Assembly: GCA_963724535.1 (NCBI GenBank)
Contig: CAVRVD010000008.1
Span: forward strand, 19,212 to 83,211
Direction: 5' to 3'
DNA from: JADJPO01 sp963724535
Lineage (GTDB): Bacteria > Actinomycetota > Actinomycetes > Actinomycetales > Kineosporiaceae
DNA length: 64,000 nucleotides
Part shown: positions 17,213 through 25,687 of the stretch, in pieces
How positions within the stretch are numbered: position 1 is the stretch's first letter
Layout: the number at the start of each line of letters is the position of its first letter
The notes under the pieces: model-generated
Seen by the model: the letters and a program-made list of their open reading frames with translations, nothing else
The model's database searches: none
Told to the model about the DNA's origin: nothing
Program-made: the position numbers and the translations under genes

Positions 17213-18379
17213 TCAGCCCAGCCGGGACACGACGTGGTCGACGCACCGGGTCAGCGCCTCGACGTCGTCGGGGTCGACCGCCGGGAACATGCCCACCCGC
17301 AGCTGGTTCTGACCGAGCTTGCGGTACGGCTCGACGTCGAGGACGCCGTTGGCGCGCAGGGTCTTCGCCACCGCGGCGGCATCGACCCGGTCGTCGAAGT
17401 TGATCGTCCCGATCACGGTGCTGCGCAGCGCCGGGTCGGTCACGTAGGGCGTCGCGTACTCGCTGTTCTGGGCCCAGGAGTAGAGCCGGCCGGCGGAGTC
17501 GGCGGTACGGGCCGTGGCCCAGGCCAGCCCGCCGCTGCCGTTCAACCAGTCCAGCTGGTCGGCGAGCAGGGCCAGGGTGGCCACCGCGGGGGTGTTGTAG
17601 GTCTGGTCCTTGCGGGAGTTGTCGATCGCGGTCGGCAGGTCGAAGAAGGTCGGCACGAACCGGTCGCTCGCGGCGATCCGCTCCACCCGCTCCAGCGCGG
17701 CGGGGGAGAACAGCGCCAGCCACAGACCGCCGTCGGAGGCGAACGCCTTCTGTGGGGCGAAGTAGTAGACGTCGCTCTGCGCCACCTCGACCGGCAGCCC
17801 CCCGGCGCCCGAGGTGGCGTCGATGAGGACCAGTGCGTCGTCGTCCGCGCCCTCGACCCGCCGCACCGGGGCCATCACCCCGGTGCTGGTCTCGTTGTGC
17901 GCCCAGGCATAGACGTCGACGCCCGGCTCGGCCACTGGCGTGGGCAGGCTGCCCGGGTCGGCGGAGATCACACTCGAGGGCCCCAGGAACGGAGCCCGGT
18001 CGGTGACCTTGGCGAACTTGCCGGAGAACTCCCCATAGACCAGGTGCTGGGCCCGGTCGCGGACCAGACCGAACGCCGCCACGTCCCAGAAGCAGGTCGT
18101 CCCGCCGTTGCCGAGAACCACCTCGTAGCCCTCCGGCAGGTCGAACAGGGCGGCCAGACCCTCCCGGACCCGGCGGACCAGCGTCTTGACCGGTGCCTGG
18201 CGGTGCGAGGTGCCCAGCACCGAGCGGCCGATGGTGACCAGGTGGTCGAGCTGGGCGGGGCGGACCTTGCTCGGACCGGCGCCGAAGCGTCCGTCGGTGG
18301 GCAGCAGCTCGGCGGGGATGACGACAGGCGCGGCGGTGGTGGCAGGCGTGGAGACGGTCACCCCTGCAGTCTTGCGCAT
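17213..18379 (-). CDS. serC: Phosphoserine transaminase (388 aa)
   Basis: PLP-dependent enzyme that makes O-phosphoserine from 3-phosphohydroxypyruvate and glutamate in serine synthesis; it also acts in pyridoxal phosphate synthesis in some bacteria. Landmarks: RFGAGPSKVRPAQ at the start, LGTSHRQAPVK, GNGGTTCFWDVA and the PLP lysine in YYFAPQKAFASDGG, with EPYRKLGQNQLRVGMFP near the end. The sequence fits the actinobacterial/archaeal-type subgroup. ATG 18379 lies 8 bases after the citrate synthase stop, so citA and serC form an operon; GTG 18361 is an alternative start. Confidence 0.93.
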   Translation of the reverse strand: MRKTAGVTVSTPATTAAPVVIPAELLPTDGRFGAGPSKVRPAQLDHLVTIGRSVLGTSHRQAPVKTLVRRVREGLAALFDLPEGYEVVLGNGGTTCFWDVAAFGLVRDRAQHLVYGEFSGKFAKVTDRAPFLGPSSVISADPGSLPTPVAEPGVDVYAWAHNETSTGVMAPVRRVEGADDDALVLIDATSGAGGLPVEVAQSDVYYFAPQKAFASDGGLWLALFSPAALERVERIAASDRFVPTFFDLPTAIDNSRKDQTYNTPAVATLALLADQLDWLNGSGGLAWATARTADSAGRLYSWAQNSEYATPYVTDPALRSTVIGTINFDDRVDAAAVAKTLRANGVLDVEPYRKLGQNQLRVGMFPAVDPDDVEALTRCVDHVVSRLG

Positions 18380-18387
18380 CGCCTCGC

Positions 18388-19506
18388 TCAGCTGTGCACG
18401 ACCCCCCTCGACAGGGCGCGGTCCCACCCCCGCACCTCGGTGACCGAGCGCGGTGGCGGTCCCACGTACCGGGCCGCGGGCCGCACCAGGCGGCTGGTCA
18501 TCTTGTGCTCCAGGATGTGCGCCGACCAGCCCGCGGTGCGGGCGCAGGTGAACAACGCGGGGAACATGTCGGCCGGGACCTCGGCGAAGTCGAGCACCAC
18601 GGCGGACCAGAACTCGACGTTGGTGGCCAGCACCCGGTCCGGGCGACGCTCGTGCAGCTGGGCCAGCGCCTCCCGCTCCAGCGCCTCGGCGACCTCGTAG
18701 CGCGGTGCCCCGAGCCGTTGCGCCGTGGCCCGCAGGACCCGGGCCCGTGGGTCCTCCGCGCGGTAGACCCGGTGCCCGAAGCCCATCAGCCGCTCGCCGC
18801 GGTCGAGCACGTTGCGCACGTAGCCCGCCGCGTCACCGGACTGCTCGACGGCCTCGATCATGTGCAGCACCCGAGCCGGCGCCCCGCCGTGCAACGGCCC
18901 GCTCATCGCCCCGACGGCGCCGGACAGGCAGGCCGCGACGTCCGCGCCGGTCCCGGCGATGACCCGGGCGGTGAACGTCGAGGCGTTCATGCCGTGCTCG
19001 GCGGCGGAGACCCAGTAGGCGTCCACCGCTGCGACGTGCTGCGGGTCCGGGTCTCCGCGCCAGCGGGTCATGAACCGCTCCACGACGGTCTGACCGCGGT
19101 CGACCTGTGCCTGGGGCACCATCGGCTTGTCCAGCCCGCGGGCGCTCTGGGCGACGTAGGAGATCGCCATCACCGATGCCCGGGCCAGGTCGGCGCGAGC
19201 CTGCGCGCCGTCGATGTCCAGCAGTGGGCGCAGCCCCCAGACAGGTGCCAGCATCGCCAGGGCGCTCTGCACGTCCACCCGCACGCTGCCGGAGTGCACC
19301 GGCAACGGGAAGGGCTCGGCCGGTGGCAGCCCGGGGTTGAACTCGTTGTCGACCAGCAGACCCCAGACGCTGCCGAAGGAGACGTGGTCGACGAGATCCT
19401 CGATGTCGACCCCGCGGTAGCGCAGCGCGCCACCTTCCCGATCCGGCTCCGCGATGGCGGTCTCGAACGCGATCACGCCCTCGAGGCCCGGCACGAAGTC
19501 AGACAT
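18388..19506 (-). CDS. citA: Citrate synthase 2 (372 aa)
   Basis: Condenses acetyl-CoA with oxaloacetate. Family residues are visible: AAEHGMNASTFTARVIAGTGAD (first catalytic His), GPLHGGAPARVLHM (second His) and LMGFGHRVYRAEDPRA, with the late Asp/Glu in the NVEFWSAVVLDFAEVPADMF region. It is about 60 residues shorter than the main GltA type and matches the actinobacterial CitA form. ATG 19506 follows GGAGGATGCC, a good ribosome site. Upstream, pdxH is divergent; downstream serC follows after 8 bases. Confidence 0.92.
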   Translation of the reverse strand: MSDFVPGLEGVIAFETAIAEPDREGGALRYRGVDIEDLVDHVSFGSVWGLLVDNEFNPGLPPAEPFPLPVHSGSVRVDVQSALAMLAPVWGLRPLLDIDGAQARADLARASVMAISYVAQSARGLDKPMVPQAQVDRGQTVVERFMTRWRGDPDPQHVAAVDAYWVSAAEHGMNASTFTARVIAGTGADVAACLSGAVGAMSGPLHGGAPARVLHMIEAVEQSGDAAGYVRNVLDRGERLMGFGHRVYRAEDPRARVLRATAQRLGAPRYEVAEALEREALAQLHERRPDRVLATNVEFWSAVVLDFAEVPADMFPALFTCARTAGWSAHILEHKMTSRLVRPAARYVGPPPRSVTEVRGWDRALSRGVVHS

Positions 19507-19613
19507 GGCATCCTCCTGTCAACGATGTCAGCGCCATTGTCCCGGGTGGTGGGGACGAACCGCGCGGGGATGGCCGATACCGACCGCCTCACCGAGCCGC
19601 CAGACTAGGCCGC

Positions 19614-20363
19614 ATGAGTGAGGCAATCACCCCTGACCCCGCCTCGGCCAGCTCCGACGCCGCCTCGGTCACGTCTGCCCAGGCCGACTACGCGGGCCAG
19701 CGCGTCGCCTACGACGAGCCGGCACTGCTCGAGCAGGACCTGGCCGACAGCCCGCTGGCCCAGTTCGAACGCTGGTACACCCAGGCCTGCGCGGCGCCGG
19801 TTGCTGAGCCCAACGCCATGGTGCTGGCCACGGTCGGTGCCGGCGGCACCCCCTCGGCGCGGACCATGCTGCTCAAGCAGGCCGACCGGCGCGGGTTCGT
19901 GTTCTTCACCAACTACGGCTCGCGCAAGGCGGCCGAGCTCGCCGAGGTTCCGCGGGCCGGGATCGTCTTCCCCTGGCACGCCATGGCCCGACAGGTCGGT
20001 GTGGTGGGTGCGGTCGAACGACTGGACGTGGCCGAGTCCCGGGACTACTTCGCCACCCGGCCCTGGGAGTCGCGGATCGGGGCCTGGGCCAGTCACCAGT
20101 CGGCGCCGCTGGCCGACCGGGCCGAGCTGGAGGACCGTTGGGCCGAGCTGGCCAGGCGCTGGCCCGACGGAGGGCGCCCGGACGACGTGCCGATGCCCGA
20201 GCACTGGGGTGGTTACCTGCTGCGCCCGGTCGAGGTCGAGTTCTGGCAGGGTCGGCCGTCCCGGCTGCACGACCGGTTGGTCTTCCTCGCCGGCGGGGTG
20301 GGCCAGGCCCTGCCGGCGCTGGACGAGCGGTCCGGCTGGCAGGTGCTTCGTCGTCAGCCGTGA
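19614..20363 (+). CDS. pdxH: Pyridoxamine 5'-phosphate oxidase (249 aa)
   Basis: FMN enzyme that oxidises pyridoxine or pyridoxamine 5'-phosphate to pyridoxal 5'-phosphate. Visible motifs: PNAMVLATVGAGGTPSARTM, LLKQADRRGFVFFTNYGSRK (FMN phosphate site), FPWHAMARQVGVVGAVERL, SRIGAWASHQSAPL and the C-terminal WQGRPSRLHDRLVF…GWQVLRRQP that closes the active site. The N-terminal 30 residues are Ala/Ser-rich and probably disordered. It is divergent from citA-serC. SerC uses the cofactor that PdxH makes, which may explain the persistent neighbourhood. Confidence 0.95.
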   Translation: MSEAITPDPASASSDAASVTSAQADYAGQRVAYDEPALLEQDLADSPLAQFERWYTQACAAPVAEPNAMVLATVGAGGTPSARTMLLKQADRRGFVFFTNYGSRKAAELAEVPRAGIVFPWHAMARQVGVVGAVERLDVAESRDYFATRPWESRIGAWASHQSAPLADRAELEDRWAELARRWPDGGRPDDVPMPEHWGGYLLRPVEVEFWQGRPSRLHDRLVFLAGGVGQALPALDERSGWQVLRRQP

Positions 20364-20389
20364 GGGTCCGCCCCGGCCGCCACCTGCGC

Positions 20390-20472
20390 GTCGATGAGGT
20401 AGGGAGTCGATCAGGTTCGGAGTCGAGCAGGATCGGAGTCGACGAGCTTCCGAAAGGTCGATGAGGTTCGGC
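20390..20472 (+). repeat. Degenerate 16-bp tandem repeat
   Basis: Five copies of a 16-bp unit close to gtcgatgaggttcgga: 20390-20405, 20406-20421, 20422-20437, 20438-20453 (more diverged), then a 3-base spacer and 20457-20472. It lies between the pdxH stop and the DUF4405-like gene. The start now assigned to that gene (20515) leaves the repeat noncoding. Confidence 0.75.
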
Positions 20473-20514
20473 AAGGATGTGACGAGACATGCCGGGATCG
20501 GGGAAGGTTGGTCC

Positions 20515-21048
20515 ATGAGTTTTGCCGACAGCCGCGCTGACAACGCGAACCGCCTCACCGTGAGGGCGTCGGCCGACCGGGCCGGAGCGACCCGCTCCTC
20601 GGCCGGGCGCTCGGCCCGCCTCAAGTACTGGGTCGACTTCGCACTGCTCGGCGCGTGGTTGCTGGCCGCGGTCCCCGGGGCCACCGGGGTGCCGATTCAC
20701 GAATGGCTGGCCGTGGGCATCGTGCTCACCCTGCTGGTGCACGTGGTCATGCACTGGGACTGGCTGTCCCGTCACCTGCTCCGGGTTCGGATGCGGGCCC
20801 AGAACCAGGTCCATCGGCTGCTCGACGCCGCCATGTGGGTGCTGGCCACCACAGTGATGCTGTCCGGGTTCCTGATCAGCGAAGCGGTGCTGCCGGCGGT
20901 CGGGATCGACGTCACCCAGACCACGCTGTGGATGCGCGTGCACGCGCTGTCCTCGATGCTGCTGCTCGTCGTCCTGGCCTCGCACGTGCTCAGCCACTGG
21001 GGCTGGATCGTCACCCAGACCCGCGCTGTCCTGCGGGGTGGGCGGTGA
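20515..21048 (+). CDS. DUF4405-like four-helix membrane protein (177 aa)
   Basis: Membrane protein with four helices (FALLGAWLLAAVPGATG; LAVGIVLTLLVHVVMHWDW; MWVLATTVMLSGFLISEAVL; LSSMLLLVVLASHVLSHWG). Histidines on the second and fourth helices (HVVMHWDW and HALS…SHVLSHW) are placed as in DUF4405 and cytochrome-b-like proteins, so haem binding is possible. ATG 20515 follows GGAAGG at a fair distance; ATG 20461 is in frame but sits inside the 16-bp repeat. The stop overlaps the GTG of the next gene (GTGA), so they are coupled. Confidence 0.7.
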   Translation: MSFADSRADNANRLTVRASADRAGATRSSAGRSARLKYWVDFALLGAWLLAAVPGATGVPIHEWLAVGIVLTLLVHVVMHWDWLSRHLLRVRMRAQNQVHRLLDAAMWVLATTVMLSGFLISEAVLPAVGIDVTQTTLWMRVHALSSMLLLVVLASHVLSHWGWIVTQTRAVLRGGR

Positions 21049-21296
21049 GGGCCACGGTCCGGGGCCTGGTGGTCCTGGCGCTGTCGGCCGTGCTGGGCGC
21101 CGCCCTGTGGTTCGGCGCCGACACCGTCGGCAACCCCACACCCATGGTGATGGAGCCAGGGCTGCACCAGCCCGCCTTCATCGGGGCGCAGCGCACCGTC
21201 ACCTACCTGGTCGCGGGCACCGTGCTGTGGGTGGCCTGGGCGGCGTTCGCGCGGCTGGTCGGCATCGGCCGCAAACGGCCGCGCGCCCGGGTCTGA
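21045..21296 (+). CDS. Small membrane protein (83 aa)
   Basis: Two hydrophobic segments (GLVVLALSAVLGAALWFGAD and TVTYLVAGTVLWVAWAAFARL) are separated by a loop with NPTPMVMEPGLHQPAF. The tail is basic. It is coupled to the DUF4405-like gene by a four-base overlap, so it may be a partner subunit. I do not recognise a family. The stop codon lies within the loop of a strong hairpin. Confidence 0.6.
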   Translation: MRATVRGLVVLALSAVLGAALWFGADTVGNPTPMVMEPGLHQPAFIGAQRTVTYLVAGTVLWVAWAAFARLVGIGRKRPRARV

Positions 21297-21311
21297 GACG
21301 CGGGCGCGCGG
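21279..21311. terminator. 11-bp stem hairpin between convergent genes
   Basis: CCGCGCGCCCG (21279-21289) is perfectly complementary to CGGGCGCGCGG (21301-21311), with a short inner GTC/GAC stem in the loop. It sits at the end of the rightward small membrane gene and 34 bases before the stop of the leftward fasciclin gene, so it can serve both as a bidirectional terminator. Confidence 0.65.
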
Positions 21312-21344
21312 TCGTCGCTGCATGAAGCGGGCCGAGAGCCTGCG

Positions 21345-22058
21345 TCAGTTGGGCAGGTCGAGCGGGCGCAGCACGCGGTCGATCCCATGCGCGATCTGCT
21401 TGTTGCCCTTGTTGATGTTCGGGACGATGACCCGCGGGTTGCGGCTGTTCTTGTCGGCGTCGACCAGGTAGATCTTGCCGCGCTTGACCTTGACCGTGAT
21501 CGTCCCGCCCTGGGCAGTCTCGAGCTTGACCCCGTTGGCCTTCAGCGCGTCCTTGGCGGTGATCGTCTTGCCGGGGACGACGTGGTAGAGCAGCACCGTC
21601 TCGACAGTGGGGATGCCGAGACCGGCGACGGCCGCGAACACGTCCTTCTCCCTGTGGACCCACTTGCCGCTGATGTCCTTGACCAGCTTGCGGAACGCGG
21701 CGTCGTTGGGCGCGAACGCCGTGAGGGCCTTGTCACCCTTGGTGAGGACGCCCACGGGTGACTCCGGCTTGGCCTTGAGCACCGCGAGGACGGCCTCGGT
21801 GAGGATGTCGTAGTCCTTGGAGTTGCGGTCGAACGTGTTCTTGTCGGAGGTGAGCACCGAGGCGAGGGATTTGGTGCCCAACGCCTTCCTGTGAGAGTGA
21901 CGGGCCCTGTACTTGGCGTTGTCCGCCTTGTACTTGGCGTGGTGGGCCTTGTCCTTGTGACGGTCGTGAGCGGCGGCCGAGGGAGCCACGGCCACGCCGG
22001 CACCGGCGACCAGCGTGAAGCTGCTGACGAGCCCGATGAGGCGGCGGGTTGAGGGCAT
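21345..22058 (-). CDS. Fasciclin (FAS1) domain secreted protein (237 aa)
   Basis: Signal peptide at residues 1-30 (LIGLVSSFTLVAGAGVAVAPSAAAHD). A His/Lys-rich segment (about residues 30-60: DRHKDKAHHAKYKADNAK) may bind metal or the wall. One FAS1 domain follows, with LTAFAPNDAAFRKL, YHVVPGKTITAKDAL and a NPRVIVPNINKGNKQIAHGIDRVL C-terminal block. Adhesion or matrix role by family. ATG 22058 is chosen because GAAAGG lies 8 bases upstream; GTG 22067 is too close to it. Translation start is preceded by a long, low-GC leader. Confidence 0.88.
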   Translation of the reverse strand: MPSTRRLIGLVSSFTLVAGAGVAVAPSAAAHDRHKDKAHHAKYKADNAKYRARHSHRKALGTKSLASVLTSDKNTFDRNSKDYDILTEAVLAVLKAKPESPVGVLTKGDKALTAFAPNDAAFRKLVKDISGKWVHREKDVFAAVAGLGIPTVETVLLYHVVPGKTITAKDALKANGVKLETAQGGTITVKVKRGKIYLVDADKNSRNPRVIVPNINKGNKQIAHGIDRVLRPLDLPN

Positions 22059-22536
22059 CTTGCGCACCTTTCGTCCTGTTTCGATCGAATTGAAGGGGAT
22101 GGTGCGACTAACGTACTTAGTTCTGTGTTGACAGGCGTTTCGGATGCACGAAGCCCTCATTTTCTTGCACGCTTCGCTCAGCTTGATCCGCCAACGCGGA
22201 CAGCAGACAGCCCGTGGGCTCGCCGTCGTGACGGCGGGCCGCGATGGACTCCTCGCGGCTCCCACGGGCTGCGGTGACTGCCTGGTTCTACGCCGGCCAC
22301 AACCTGCCGACGCGGCCCCGGCGCTCGCCGGGTGGTCTCCCTGACGAGAAGCGGGCCAGTCCGTCCGTTGCTAGGGCGTGGCTAGCAGACAGCCACCTCA
22401 CGCGTCCGTTGACTATCCAACTCCGGACCACCTCCTTTCCCGTGTACCGGGGAACCTACGTCGGGACGGCCGGGCGCGCAACGTGTATGGGCCTCGGCTG
22501 CCGAGCCGCAAGCCGAACATCGCCGGGCGCCTGACG
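22059..22536. other. Long intergenic region with candidate RNA element
   Basis: 478 bases without a standard gene between the thioesterase and fasciclin genes, both leftward. 22080-22170 has much lower GC than its surroundings and probably carries the fasciclin promoter. 22190-22445 holds the repeated hairpins described in the next entry. No open frame with actinomycete codon use spans it. Confidence 0.5.
22190..22445 (-). ncRNA. Candidate structured leader or small RNA
   Basis: Read on the minus strand, it opens with an extreme Shine-Dalgarno match (GGAAAGGAGGTGG, near 22440-22428) followed by a possible TTG start and a 12-codon frame ending Val-Ala-Val-Cys-stop. A hairpin follows: GTGGCT, a GTCTGCT loop, AGCCAC. 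About 180 bases on, GGCTGTCTGCT recurs in a second small hairpin (CGGGC…GTCCG). AGCCCGTGGG and CCCACGGGCT form a wider stem between them. The repeated loop and the strong ribosome site suggest an attenuator or structured RNA. I cannot name it; this is pattern evidence only. Confidence 0.4.
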
Positions 22537-23343
22537 TCAGGCGGCGATCACGACCCAGATCTGGCTGGCGATGGCCAGCGCCTGCCCGTCGGCGCCGTAC
22601 AGCGTCGTGCGCGCCGGCACGGTGCGCCGTCCGGTGGTCCGCCCGGTCAGGTCGGCGCTGCCACGGACGACGCACCGCTCACCGATCCGGGGGCGGCGCA
22701 GGACCTGGGCCGTCATCGTGCCGAGCACCATCGGGCGGCCCGGCAGATCCGCCGACCAGCCGCCGGGGCAGTCCAGCCCGGCCCACGTGGTCGCCAGCCG
22801 TACCGCGCCGTCCCCGACGTCGAAGGCCGGGTGGGGGACCCAGGCCGTGCTCGTCGTGGCGTCCCCGACCGGTCCGGGCCGCAGCAGCAGGCCGTCGCCC
22901 TCGGCCCGGGCGGTGCCGCACGCGAAGCACTCCGGGAACGGGTGGTCGGTCAGGCCGCCGTACCGCTCGCCCGCCCGCTGCGCGAGCTCGAAGGCGACGT
23001 CGGGGTCGTCGTCCTGCGGGGGGACGGGCTCCAGATCCCGGTCCGGGCCGGCCAGCACCATCGCCTCGGCGACCGTGGTCGGGCCGTGGCTCAGGCGCAG
23101 CCCCGAGGCATCCTCCGAGCCGTCCGGGACCGTGAACCGGGTGAGCAGGAGGTCGGTCTCCAGCGGTGGCGGCACCGACAGCCGCACCCGGACGGCGCCC
23201 GGCAGCGTCGGGTCCATCAGCTCGGCGAGGACACCACAGGTCCATCCGCCGTTGCCGGAGTCACGTGGGCCGCGGACCTGGGTGGGGATGCGCAGCCGGG
23301 CCGGTCGGGTGCCGGCGGGGTCGCGGTGCCCGTCGCTGCTCAT
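22537..23343 (-). CDS. Hotdog-fold thioesterase-like protein (268 aa)
   Basis: Two hotdog-like halves. The first has GGWTCGVLAELMDP and the second HPFPECFACGTARAEGDGLLLRPG, LATTWAGLDCPGGW and LGTMTAQVLRRPRIGERCVVRG, resembling PaaI/YbgC-like acyl-CoA thioesterase superfamily proteins. The HPFPECFACG motif is characteristic of a conserved actinobacterial group without a known substrate. Its ATG overlaps the photolyase TGA (ATGA), so the two are coupled, although no functional link is evident. Confidence 0.7.
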   Translation of the reverse strand: MSSDGHRDPAGTRPARLRIPTQVRGPRDSGNGGWTCGVLAELMDPTLPGAVRVRLSVPPPLETDLLLTRFTVPDGSEDASGLRLSHGPTTVAEAMVLAGPDRDLEPVPPQDDDPDVAFELAQRAGERYGGLTDHPFPECFACGTARAEGDGLLLRPGPVGDATTSTAWVPHPAFDVGDGAVRLATTWAGLDCPGGWSADLPGRPMVLGTMTAQVLRRPRIGERCVVRGSADLTGRTTGRRTVPARTTLYGADGQALAIASQIWVVIAA

Positions 23344-24770
23344 GGGCTCGCCCCCTTCAATGCGCTGAGCCGCTCCAGCGCCTCCTCGCGCTCGGCGGCC
23401 AGGTCGATGATCCGCTCGGGGTAGCCGCGGGCGTAGCCGTCATCGGCCTGCCACGGGGTGTGCGCCCGCTTGCCGTCCAGGTGGGCCAGCTCCGGCACGT
23501 ATCGGCGCACGTAGTCGCCGTCCGGGTCGAAGCGCTCGCCCTGGGTGACCGGGTTGAAGATCCGGAAGTAGGGTGCGGCATCGGTTCCGGAGCCGGCGAC
23601 CCACTGCCAGCCGTGGTTGTTGCTGGCCAGGTCGCCGTCGCGCAGGTGCTGCATGAAGTGTCGGGCACCGTGCTGCCACTCGATGTGCAGGTGCTTGACC
23701 AGGAAGCTGGCCACCACCATCCGCACCCGGTTGTGCATCCAGCCCTCGGCGAGCAGCTGGCGCATCCCGGCGTCGACGAGCGGGTAGCCGGTGCGCCCGG
23801 CCCGCCAGGCCTGCAGGTGCTCGGCCGCCACGTCCGAACGGTGCGGGTCCTCGTAGCGCATCCGGGCGTACTCGCCGCGCAGGTACTGCCGGGCCGAGTC
23901 CGGGTGGTGCCACAGCACGTCGGCGTAGAACTCCCGCCAGCACAGCTCGGCGCGGAACGTCTTCGCCCCCTCCCCGGCCCGGCCGCGGCGGGCGGCCGGT
24001 TCGGCGAGCTCGGCCAGCAGGGTGCGCGGGTGGATCTCGCCGTACTTCAGGTGTACCGACAGTCCGGAGGTTCCCGACAGGTCCGGCCGGTTGCGGTCCT
24101 CGGCGTAGTCGTCCAGCGCCTCGTCCCGGAACGTCTGCCATCGCTCGAGCGCGGCCTCCTCGCCCAGCGCGGGGAGCTCGACGTCACCGAGGTCGCCGAT
24201 CGCGTCGTGGCCGGGCAGTCCCTCGTCGGCGAGCTCGTCGCCGTCCACGGTCCGCAGCCAGCGCAGCCCGGCCGGGGTCGGTGCCGGCGCCGGCCAGCCG
24301 TGGCGCAGCCACGCCTTGTGGAACGGGGTGAACACCTTGTACGGCTCGCCGGAGCCGGTGTGGATGCTGCCCGGTCCGACCGCGTACGGGGTGCCGGTGC
24401 GGACCAGCTCGCGGTCCGTCGCCGCCAGCGCCATGGCCACCCGCTCGTCCCGGCGCCGCCCGTACGGACCGGCGTCGGCGCTGACGTGTACCCGTTCGGC
24501 GCCGACCTCGGCGGCGAGGGCGGCCACGACCTGTTCCGGGTCGCCGGTGCGCACCACCAGGGCACCGTCCATGGCGGCGTCCAGGGCCTGCAGCGAGCGC
24601 ACCAGACACGCCCGGCGAACCGCACCCGACGGCGTCCACAGCACCGGGTCGACGACGAACAGCGGGACCACGCGGCCGGCCTCCTCGGCGGCGGTGAACA
24701 GGGCGGGATGGTCACCCAGACGAAGGTCGCGGCGCAGCCACAGCACGCTGACGGTCTGTCCAACAGGCAT
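23340..24770 (-). CDS. phrB: Deoxyribodipyrimidine photolyase (476 aa)
   Basis: Light-driven repair of cyclobutane pyrimidine dimers. The N-terminal antenna domain starts VLWLRRDLRLGDHPAL. The C-terminal FAD domain has CWREFYADVLWHHP, EGWMHNRVRMVVASFLVKH, NNHGWQWVAGSGTDAAPYFR and FNPVTQGERFDPDGDYVRRY, which is the class I signature. Length is as expected. ATG 24770 replaces an upstream in-frame ATG at 24833 that would add an unrelated stretch. It is followed without a gap by the thioesterase gene. Confidence 0.95.
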   Translation of the reverse strand: MPVGQTVSVLWLRRDLRLGDHPALFTAAEEAGRVVPLFVVDPVLWTPSGAVRRACLVRSLQALDAAMDGALVVRTGDPEQVVAALAAEVGAERVHVSADAGPYGRRRDERVAMALAATDRELVRTGTPYAVGPGSIHTGSGEPYKVFTPFHKAWLRHGWPAPAPTPAGLRWLRTVDGDELADEGLPGHDAIGDLGDVELPALGEEAALERWQTFRDEALDDYAEDRNRPDLSGTSGLSVHLKYGEIHPRTLLAELAEPAARRGRAGEGAKTFRAELCWREFYADVLWHHPDSARQYLRGEYARMRYEDPHRSDVAAEHLQAWRAGRTGYPLVDAGMRQLLAEGWMHNRVRMVVASFLVKHLHIEWQHGARHFMQHLRDGDLASNNHGWQWVAGSGTDAAPYFRIFNPVTQGERFDPDGDYVRRYVPELAHLDGKRAHTPWQADDGYARGYPERIIDLAAEREEALERLSALKGASP

Positions 24771-24871
24771 GGCGCGACCGTACGCCGGTGCTCGCCGGGG
24801 CACACCCGGAGCCCGGCTGCGCGAGAATGGCATCCGGGCGGTCGTGTCGGCCGCAGAAGGAGCGGTATGCG

Positions 24872-25579
24872 GTGAGCGACCTCATCGACACCACCGAGAT
24901 GTACCTGCGCACCATCTTCGAGCTCGAGGAAGAGGGCATCGTGCCGATGCGTGCGCGGATCGCCGAGCGGCTCGGCCACTCCGGGCCGACGGTGTCGCAG
25001 ACGGTGGCCCGCATGGAGCGCGACGAGTTGGTCCGACTCTCCGGTGACCGGCACCTCGAGCTCACGTCGGAGGGCCGGCTCAAGGCCACCCGGGTGATGC
25101 GCAAGCACCGGCTCGCCGAACGGCTGCTGCTCGATGTCATCGGTCTGGAGTGGCAGTACGTCCACGACGAGGCGTGCCGCTGGGAACACGTGATGAGCGA
25201 CCGGGTCGAGCGCAAGCTGCTCGGGCTGCTCGCCGACCCCCGGGAGTCCCCGTACGGGAATCCGATCCCCGGCCTGGACGAGATCGGCGGGACCGGCGGC
25301 GACGACTTCCGCGAGGGCGTCCAATCGTTGACCGACCTGTTCGGGCCGGAGGGGGGCGAGGCGCTCGAGGTCGTGGTCCGCCGGATCGGTGAGCCGTTGC
25401 AGTCCGATGCGGCGCTGCTGGGGCGGCTGGACCGGCTCGATCTGCGCCCCGGGCGGCGTGTCGCGGTCAGCTTCGACGGTACTGCGGTGAGTGTGCGGGT
25501 GGCCGACGAGATCATGCGGCTCGCCCCAGCGGAGGCACAGCACGTCTTCGTGCACCGGGCGGACGCCGAACGATCGTGA
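24872..25579 (+). CDS. ideR: Iron-dependent repressor of the DtxR family (235 aa)
   Basis: Fe(II)-activated repressor of iron uptake genes. The winged helix (residues 1-70) opens SDLIDTTEMYLRTIFELEEEG and has GPTVSQTVARMERDELV as recognition region. The metal and dimer domain contains CRWEHVMSD, which supplies the Cys, Glu and His ligands, and a C-terminal SH3-like domain follows (LGRLDRLDLRPGRRVAVSFD). GTG 24872 follows AGAAGGAG. A 15-bp inverted repeat overlaps its stop. Length and motifs are those of global IdeR rather than an MntR-type regulator. Confidence 0.93.
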   Translation: MSDLIDTTEMYLRTIFELEEEGIVPMRARIAERLGHSGPTVSQTVARMERDELVRLSGDRHLELTSEGRLKATRVMRKHRLAERLLLDVIGLEWQYVHDEACRWEHVMSDRVERKLLGLLADPRESPYGNPIPGLDEIGGTGGDDFREGVQSLTDLFGPEGGEALEVVVRRIGEPLQSDAALLGRLDRLDLRPGRRVAVSFDGTAVSVRVADEIMRLAPAEAQHVFVHRADAERS

Positions 25580-25590
25580 CCGGCGGTCAC
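25576..25590. terminator. Perfect 15-bp inverted repeat at the ideR stop
   Basis: GTGACC-GGC-GGTCAC covers the TGA stop of ideR. It can form a 6-bp hairpin and act as a weak terminator. No T-run follows. As a dyad it could equally be a protein site; I see no second copy next to it. Confidence 0.35.
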
Positions 25591-25687
25591 GTCACGTAGC
25601 CAGGTTCGGCCGTGTCGGGTACATCACGGCGAGTCATAGTTATCGAGATGTGACATCGACGTGTTGTCCGGGTAGCGTGCGTTTCGC

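Noticed and set aside
22425..22442. Fragment of 16S rRNA 3' end (CCACCTCCTTTCC on the plus strand)
   Set aside because: Only the anti-Shine-Dalgarno core matches; flanking rRNA sequence is absent. It is better read as a strong ribosome site on the minus strand.
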